From: an uncultured Bacilli bacterium | GTDB taxonomy: Bacteria > Bacillota_I > Bacilli_A > RF39 > UBA660 | Assembly: GCA_944358685.1 (NCBI GenBank) | Contig: CALVRQ010000085.1 | Location: forward strand, 1-9,434 | Reading direction: 5' to 3' | DNA length: 9,434 bases | Shown here: positions 5,469 through 9,434 of the stretch, in pieces | Layout: the number at the start of each line of letters is the position of its first letter | How positions within the stretch are numbered: the first letter of the stretch is position 1 | Notes under the pieces: generated by a model | The model's input: the letters and a program-made list of their open reading frames with translations, nothing else | Told to the model about the DNA's origin: nothing | The model's database searches: none | Position numbers and translations under genes: made by a program

Positions 5469-6041
5469 TCACTCCTCTATTTCATTATTATTAAATTTGA
5501 CATCTAAAAATTTACGGCTTGATAAGTAGTCACACATATGAACAAATCTTTGATATTTGTTGGATGGTACTGGTAGAATGACATCACTATAGGGATTTGT
5601 ATTCCACTGACCCATGTGACTACTGATGATGTTTGCAAGAAAACTTATTTCTTTATCATTAAGGTTTGTTTTACTTTGATTTTCTTTTATATAATTTGCC
5701 ATTAAAATTGGATGGTCAAATCTAACATATTTTTCTTTTGTAAGACCATGTTTTAATCCATCATGCATTATAAGTGCAATTAACATTAAATCTTTTTCAT
5801 CATTATTGAACGAATAACCAATGCATTCGTTTTCTAGTAGTTCATGAGCTATTTTGACGGCAACTTTCGTATGCCTAAGTAATCCTCCATCTCCTAGACT
5901 AAATGTTGGATGATATTTACCAGTTGAACTAGCGGCTACTTCATAAAAATAATCTGGAAGAAGGCTAATTAATTGTTTAGCTGCTTCTTTATATTTTGGA
6001 TTTTTGATGTATGTTAATTCCCGATTAAAATTCTTTTCCAT
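5469..6041 (-). CDS. HD-domain metal-dependent phosphohydrolase
   Basis: A 190-residue cytosolic protein with a complete HD-type set: H57 in 'LLRHTKVAVKIAHEL', the H93-D94 doublet in 'IALIMHDGLKHG', H110 in 'FDHPILMANYI', H142 in 'SSHMGQWN', and D171 in 'HMCDYLSSRK'. HD proteins hydrolyse phosphate esters, including nucleotides and RNA ends; the 'GGLLRHT...MHD...DYLSSR' wording resembles the HD half of YhaM-type exoribonucleases, but the OB-fold domain of YhaM is absent, so the substrate is open. Start ATG follows AGGTG (6051-6047) at five bases. The stop TGA is embedded in the thyA ribosome binding region, and only five bases separate it from the thyA ATG, so the two are co-expressed and probably translationally coupled. 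Context suggests a nucleotide-related job, which is inference. Confidence 0.82.
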   Translation of the reverse strand: MEKNFNRELTYIKNPKYKEAAKQLISLLPDYFYEVAASSTGKYHPTFSLGDGGLLRHTKVAVKIAHELLENECIGYSFNNDEKDLMLIALIMHDGLKHGLTKEKYVRFDHPILMANYIKENQSKTNLNDKEISFLANIISSHMGQWNTNPYSDVILPVPSNKYQRFVHMCDYLSSRKFLDVKFNNNEIEE

Positions 6042-6064
6042 GTTATCACCTACTTTAAGATTAT

Positions 6065-6082
6065 CACAAACTAATGTTTGTG
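6065..6082 (-). other. Hairpin over the hemW stop codon
   Basis: Perfect seven-base inverted repeat CACAAAC / GTTTGTG around a four-base ATTA loop. The loop and following base include the hemW stop TAG (6073-6071). No U-tract follows (ATAATCTT), so it is not a normal terminator. It may act as an RNA stability or processing element between hemW and the HD gene, whose start lies 23 bases further. Confidence 0.5.
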
Positions 6083-7153
6083 TAAAGATAAATCAATAAA
6101 ATTTATTAAAATTTCATTAGATATGTATAAATATTTAGGATTTATATAGATGTTTGTTTCATTTTCTAATAATAGTTTTTGGTTTAAAAGTTTTTTTACT
6201 GGGGTTATTTTTTTTATGTCTATTTTATATTTATTTAAAAATTTATTTTTATTTATACCTTCTATTTTTCTTAAACCAAGAATAAACTCATTTTGAAGGG
6301 TTTCGTCTAACGATAATTCATGAGATTCTAATTTATAATTTCCTTTTATGTATTCAGTTAAACTTCTGGTATTTTCATATCTTTCATTTTTGATATAACC
6401 ACTAGCTCCTAGACCAAAGCCATAATAATTTTGGTTATTCCAATAAACTAAGTTATGTTTTGATTCATAATTTTTTTTAGCGAAGTTACTGAATTCATAC
6501 TGAATATAATTATGTTTTTTTAATGTTTTAATGATTGTCTCATATAAAATACTTTCATTATCATCATCTAATGGTTTATAATTTTCAATATAAAGTTTAG
6601 TGTTTGCTTCTATTATTAAGCAGTATGTAGATATATGTTTTGGATTTAATTTTAAGATTTTGTTTAGGTCTTGTTTTAGTTCTTCTTTGGTTTGATTTTG
6701 AAAACCATACATTAAATCTATATTTATGTTATCAAAGTTTTGGAAAGCTAGTTTTAAATTTTCAATATTTAATTTTCTATTTAATTTATTTAAAACTTTT
6801 CTATTAAATGTTTGAATTCCAATACTTAAACGATTTACTTTGGTTTTTAAAAAGTTTATTTTTTCTTTTGTTAAGTCTTCAGTATTAGTTTCAATTGTTA
6901 TTTCAGCATCTTTTTCTAAGGTGAATATTCTAATTATTTTAAATAGTTTTTTTAACTGTTTTAAAGAAAGTGCACTTGGTGTTCCACCACCAATATACAA
7001 AGTTTTTATTTTTTCTCCTTGGTAGTTGTTCCTTATTTCATTTTCTAAGGCTATTAAATATTTATCTATCCATTTTTCGTTTTTATATACTTTACAAAAA
7101 TCACAGTATGAACAAATTTGCGTGCAGAAAGGTATATGAATATAAATACTCAT
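6071..7153 (-). CDS. hemW: HemW, radical SAM haem chaperone-type protein
   Basis: A 360-residue radical SAM protein of the HemN/HemW family. The cluster motif is at the very N-terminus, 'HIPFCTQICSYCDFC' with C10, C14, C17 and C20, followed by 'GGGTPS' (55-60), 'SIGIQTFN' (110-117), 'NIDLMYGFQNQT' (143-154), and a HemN_C-like tail. The position right after lepA is the conserved Firmicute neighbourhood of HemW, and the length matches HemW (about 370-380) rather than coproporphyrinogen dehydrogenase HemN (about 450). HemW is thought to deliver haem to acceptors and lacks the dehydrogenase activity; whether this organism has haem enzymes is not visible. Composition is strongly N/K/I-rich compared with LepA. 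Start ATG has GAGGT at eight bases, inside the upstream 30-codon ORF, whose TGA overlaps this ATG by four bases (ATGA). Confidence 0.9.
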   Translation of the reverse strand: MSIYIHIPFCTQICSYCDFCKVYKNEKWIDKYLIALENEIRNNYQGEKIKTLYIGGGTPSALSLKQLKKLFKIIRIFTLEKDAEITIETNTEDLTKEKINFLKTKVNRLSIGIQTFNRKVLNKLNRKLNIENLKLAFQNFDNINIDLMYGFQNQTKEELKQDLNKILKLNPKHISTYCLIIEANTKLYIENYKPLDDDNESILYETIIKTLKKHNYIQYEFSNFAKKNYESKHNLVYWNNQNYYGFGLGASGYIKNERYENTRSLTEYIKGNYKLESHELSLDETLQNEFILGLRKIEGINKNKFLNKYKIDIKKITPVKKLLNQKLLLENETNIYINPKYLYISNEILINFIDLSLHKH

Positions 7154-7242
7154 TTTCTTATACCTCTAAATTGGAATTTCCCCATTGATTTATCATAAGT
7201 GTTTTCATGCTTAGTTTTTAGATTTATATATTTTAATAGCAT
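7150..7242 (-). CDS. Unannotated 30-residue small ORF between lepA and hemW
   Basis: A 30-codon frame with all the signals of a real gene: ATG at 7242, an AGGTG (7252-7248) five bases upstream, and a TGA that overlaps the hemW start as ATGA. The lepA stop TAG lies within its ribosome binding region, so LepA ribosomes could hand over to it and it could hand over to hemW. The peptide begins 'MLLKYINLKTKHENTYDK' and ends 'FQFRGIRK'; it is basic (many K, R, H), has no membrane segment, cysteine or recognisable domain. It may be a small protein, or a coupling ORF whose translation matters more than its product. I recognise no family. The hemW ribosome binding site lies within its last codons. Confidence 0.5.
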   Translation of the reverse strand: MLLKYINLKTKHENTYDKSMGKFQFRGIRK

Positions 7243-7250
7243 TTAATCAC

Positions 7251-9053
7251 CTACTTTTCTTCATCAATATTTAAAACAGCTAAGAAGGCTTCACTTGGAA
7301 CTTCTACTTTGCCCACCATTTTCATTCGTTTTTTTCCTTCTTTTTGTTTTTCGAGCAATTTTCTTTTTCTTGTTATATCTCCACCATAACATTTTGCTAG
7401 AACGTTTTTGCGCATAGCTTTTATATCAGTTCTAGCTATTACTTTAGAACCAATTACGCACTGGATTGGAACTTCAAATAATTGTCTAGGAATGATTTCT
7501 TTTAGTTTACTTACAATGGCTTTACCACGGTTATATGCGAAGTCTTTATGTACAATGAGACTTAGGGCGTCAATAGTTTCCCCATTTAATAAAATGTCCA
7601 TTTTAACAAGGTCACTTGGTTTATAGCCAATTAATTCATAGTCAAATGAGGCATATCCACGGCTAGAACTTTTTAGTTTATCGAAGAAGTTATAAACAAT
7701 TTCAGATAGTGGAAGTTCGTAGTGGATGCTAACTCTATTTGTGCTTATATATTCCATATTGATATATGTTCCACGTTTATTTTGACATAGTTCCATAATG
7801 CTACCAATATAATTACTTGGAACATAAATATTTGATTTTATATATGGCTCTTCTATTATTTTTATTTTTCCTCTATCTGGCATTTTAGCTGGACTATCAA
7901 TATATATTACTTCATTATCGGTTTTGGTTATTTTATAGACAACTGATGGAGATGTGGCAATATGATTAATACCAAATTCTCTTTCTAGTCTTTCTTCGAT
8001 TATTTCCATATGAAGGAGACCTAAGAAACCACATCTAAAACCAAACCCTAAGGCAGTTGATGTTTCAGGTTCAAATTCTAAAGCGGCATCATTTAATTTT
8101 AGTTTTTCTAAGGCATCTCTAAGGTCTGGATATTTGTTTGTTTCAACTGGATAAAGTCCACAGAAGACCATTGGTCTCATTGGTTTATAACCTGGCAAAC
8201 TGTTATCTGCCGGACTATTTTCTAAGGTTATGGTATCTCCGACTTTGATGTCACTAATACTTTTTATACTAGCGCATATATATCCAACTTCACCACATTC
8301 TAAGATGTCTTTGTTTTTATGTTTAGGAGTACTAACACCAAGTTCAGTTACTTCATAAGTAGCACCTGTGGCCATGAATTTTATTTTATCTTTGATTTTT
8401 AATTTACCATTTTTTATTCTAACTAAAACAACAACACCTTTATATGAATCAAAGTAACTATCAAAAACTAAAGCTTGTAGTTTAGCGTTCTCATCACCAG
8501 TCGGAGCAGGTATTCTTTCAATAATTGCTTCTAATAATTTATCAACACCTTCGCCGGTTTTTGCACTTGTTAAAATTATTTCGTCTTCGTCAAATCCTAA
8601 GGTGTCAACTAATTCTTTTTTTACTTTGGGAATATCAGCGTTAGGAAGGTCAATTTTATTAATGACTGGAATGATTGTTAAATCATTTTCTAAAGCTAGA
8701 TAAACGTTAGCTAGCGTTTGAGCTTCAATACCTTGGGCGGCATCAACAACTAGCACGGCACCTTCACAGGCAGCGAGGCTTCTCGATACTTCATATGAAA
8801 AATCGACATGACCTGGTGTGTCTATAAGGTGGAGGAAATAGTCTTCGTTTTTATAGTGATAATGAAGCTTTACGGCATTTAATTTTATAGTTATGCCTCT
8901 TTCTCTTTCTATGTCCATGTTATCTAAAAGTTGGTCTTGTTTTTCTCTTTCACTAATGGCTCCGGTTAATTCTAAAATACGGTCTGCTAATGTGCTTTTC
9001 CCATGATCAATATGTGCGATTATTGAAAAATTTCTTATGTTTGCTTGTTTCAC
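7251..9053 (-). CDS. lepA: Elongation factor 4 (LepA), translational GTPase
   Basis: A 600-residue ribosome-associated GTPase, full family length (about 600), acting on stalled or mispositioned ribosomes or during initiation; its exact role is debated. G motifs: 'AHIDHGKST' (13-21), 'RGITIK' (53-58), 'DTPGH' (78-82, catalytic H82), 'NKID' (132-135), 'TSAK' (162-165). The LepA-specific C-terminal domain is intact, ending '[20 protein letters not shown]' and '[12 protein letters not shown]'. It starts at a GTG (9053-9051) with AAAGGTG (9067-9061) seven bases upstream; the product start '[10 protein letters not shown]' is right for the family. It heads the minus-strand array and is followed by the 30-codon ORF and hemW at close spacing. 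Two candidate promoters lie upstream. Confidence 0.98.
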   Translation of the reverse strand: MKQANIRNFSIIAHIDHGKSTLADRILELTGAISEREKQDQLLDNMDIERERGITIKLNAVKLHYHYKNEDYFLHLIDTPGHVDFSYEVSRSLAACEGAVLVVDAAQGIEAQTLANVYLALENDLTIIPVINKIDLPNADIPKVKKELVDTLGFDEDEIILTSAKTGEGVDKLLEAIIERIPAPTGDENAKLQALVFDSYFDSYKGVVVLVRIKNGKLKIKDKIKFMATGATYEVTELGVSTPKHKNKDILECGEVGYICASIKSISDIKVGDTITLENSPADNSLPGYKPMRPMVFCGLYPVETNKYPDLRDALEKLKLNDAALEFEPETSTALGFGFRCGFLGLLHMEIIEERLEREFGINHIATSPSVVYKITKTDNEVIYIDSPAKMPDRGKIKIIEEPYIKSNIYVPSNYIGSIMELCQNKRGTYINMEYISTNRVSIHYELPLSEIVYNFFDKLKSSSRGYASFDYELIGYKPSDLVKMDILLNGETIDALSLIVHKDFAYNRGKAIVSKLKEIIPRQLFEVPIQCVIGSKVIARTDIKAMRKNVLAKCYGGDITRKRKLLEKQKEGKKRMKMVGKVEVPSEAFLAVLNIDEEK

Positions 9054-9072
9054 TTTAAATCACCTTTATATA

Positions 9073-9101
9073 ATTATATCATAAACATAAGGCAAAATAA
9101 A
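9073..9101 (-). promoter_or_regulatory. Extended -10 promoter immediately upstream of lepA
   Basis: On the minus strand a perfect TATAAT (9078-9073) is preceded by TGA, forming an extended -10 (TGn-TATAAT). A weak -35, TTTATT (9101-9096), lies 17 bases upstream. Transcription would begin near 9066, at the AAAGGTG ribosome binding site, with 19 bases from the -10 to the GTG start. Confidence 0.6.
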
Positions 9102-9137
9102 TTTTGAATCAAAAGGTGTATTTTGAAAAAGATTTAT

Positions 9138-9167
9138 AATATATTCAAAGTAAGATGTAAACGTCAA
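9138..9167 (-). promoter_or_regulatory. Second candidate lepA promoter
   Basis: TTGACG (9167-9162), an 18-base spacer and TATATT (9143-9138) on the minus strand. It would give a leader of about 80 bases. The -35 overlaps the U-tract of the upstream terminator. It is weaker in its -10 than the proximal promoter, and AT-rich sequence makes chance matches likely. Confidence 0.4.
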
Positions 9168-9194
9168 AAAAATGATTAAAAATACTTAATCATT
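9166..9194 (-). terminator. Intrinsic terminator of an upstream minus-strand gene
   Basis: Perfect nine-base stem AATGATTAA (9194-9186) and TTAATCATT (9179-9171) with a six-base loop, followed directly on the minus strand by TTTTT (9170-9166). The stem is AT-only apart from one G-C pair, but the geometry is right. It implies a transcription unit entering from the right edge that is insulated from lepA. Confidence 0.6.
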
Positions 9195-9434
9195 AAAATT
9201 ACTTTTTTATACCTTTTAGAAAATCGACTTTTTCAATAGTTTAAATCTGATAAGTTTTATTTGGTTTTAATTTTAAAATTTTTATCAGTTTCTATATTAA
9301 CATTTATACTTTATACCAAATTTTTTTGCTCTATTATTAATTCTGAATCTATTACTACTTCAAAAATCGCTTTAGATTTATTTAATACTTTTAATGACAT
9401 TCTTTCTGATGTTATATCTAGATATGAATATTAT
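9195..9434. other. Right-edge stretch without an identified gene
   Basis: About 240 bases between the lepA upstream terminator and the window end. On the minus strand an open frame runs from 9430 to a TAA at 9313-9311, with an ATG at 9400 that would encode 29 residues beginning 'MSLKVLNKSKAIFEVVIDSE', but it has no good ribosome binding site and a stop lies just before it at 9433-9431. On the plus strand a frame is open from 9240 to the edge but has no start codon. Either could be the end of a gene that lies mostly outside the window; the minus-strand terminator at 9166-9194 favours a minus-strand unit. I recognise no family in either. Confidence 0.35.
9247..9288. repeat. Spaced inverted repeat CTGATAA / TTATCAG
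   Basis: CTGATAA (9247-9253) is exactly mirrored by TTATCAG (9282-9288), 28 bases apart, and the interval holds the AT-only palindrome TTTTAATTTTAAAA (9265-9278). It may form a loose RNA stem or a DNA binding site, or it may be chance in such AT-rich sequence. Confidence 0.3.

Noticed and set aside
6840..7188. Two plus-strand frames (6840-7025 and 6970-7188) over the hemW 5' end
   Set aside because: Both are opposite the conserved radical SAM region of hemW and have no ribosome binding site or recognisable motif.
7408..7626. 72-codon plus-strand frame opposite the LepA C-terminal domain
   Set aside because: Antisense to a highly conserved coding segment, with no initiation signals.
1..9434. 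Mycoplasma-type genetic code (TGA as tryptophan)
   Set aside because: The HD gene and thyA end at TGA next to the following gene's initiation signals, and conserved tryptophans are encoded by TGG.
1..9434. CRISPR array, insertion sequence, tRNA or rRNA
   Set aside because: No regularly spaced direct repeats, no terminal repeats with a full transposase, and no cloverleaf or rRNA-like stretch was found on reading; the nuclease fragment at the left edge alone does not define a mobile element.

Overview
The window is a strongly AT-rich stretch of a Gram-positive (Firmicutes/Bacilli-like) chromosome. The gene content (LepA, HemW, ThyA, Tmk, RodA-type SEDS protein, DUF177 plus L32) is core and vertically inherited, starts are mostly preceded by strong AGGAGG/AGGTG-type ribosome binding sites, and the lepA-hemW order is the one found in Bacillus and relatives. 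TGA acts as a stop (ends of thyA and of the HD gene, each next to the following gene's start signals) and the tryptophans I checked are TGG, so this is code 11 and not the Mycoplasma code. A reduced, uncultured Bacilli lineage (RF39-like) would fit, but the species cannot be named from this alone.

Layout. At the left edge (1-448, minus) is the 5' part of an Rpn-like PD-(D/E)XK nuclease gene, the only accessory-looking gene here, with its start in doubt. Diverging from it is a rodA/ftsW-family gene (552-1682, plus), which converges on a minus-strand DUF177-rpmF pair (2365-1707) across one bidirectional terminator that touches both stop codons. A DUF5698/DUF2179 membrane protein (2460-2948, plus) diverges from DUF177 and overlaps, tail to tail, a small glycerophosphodiester phosphodiesterase-like gene (3555-2932, minus).

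The rest is a long minus-strand array read right to left: lepA (9053-7251), an unannotated 30-codon small ORF (7242-7150), hemW (7153-6071), an HD-domain hydrolase (6041-5469), thyA (5463-4399), then tmk (4285-3596), which has its own likely promoter and is followed by a terminator-like hairpin before the GDPD gene. ThyA makes dTMP from dUMP and Tmk phosphorylates it to dTDP, so the middle is a dTTP-synthesis module in which the HD protein sits tightly coupled to thyA. Two candidate promoters lie upstream of lepA, just below a terminator for an unseen gene to the right. The last 240 bases hold no gene I can identify.

Three reading starts are corrected relative to the longest open frames: DUF5698 (2460), thyA (5463) and tmk (4285). 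No mobile element, CRISPR array, tRNA or rRNA is visible. The best candidates for something undescribed are the small ORF between lepA and hemW, the HD gene inside the thymidylate operon, the roughly 85-residue insert in ThyA, and a recurrent promoter layout in which the ribosome binding site would be at the very 5' end of the mRNA.
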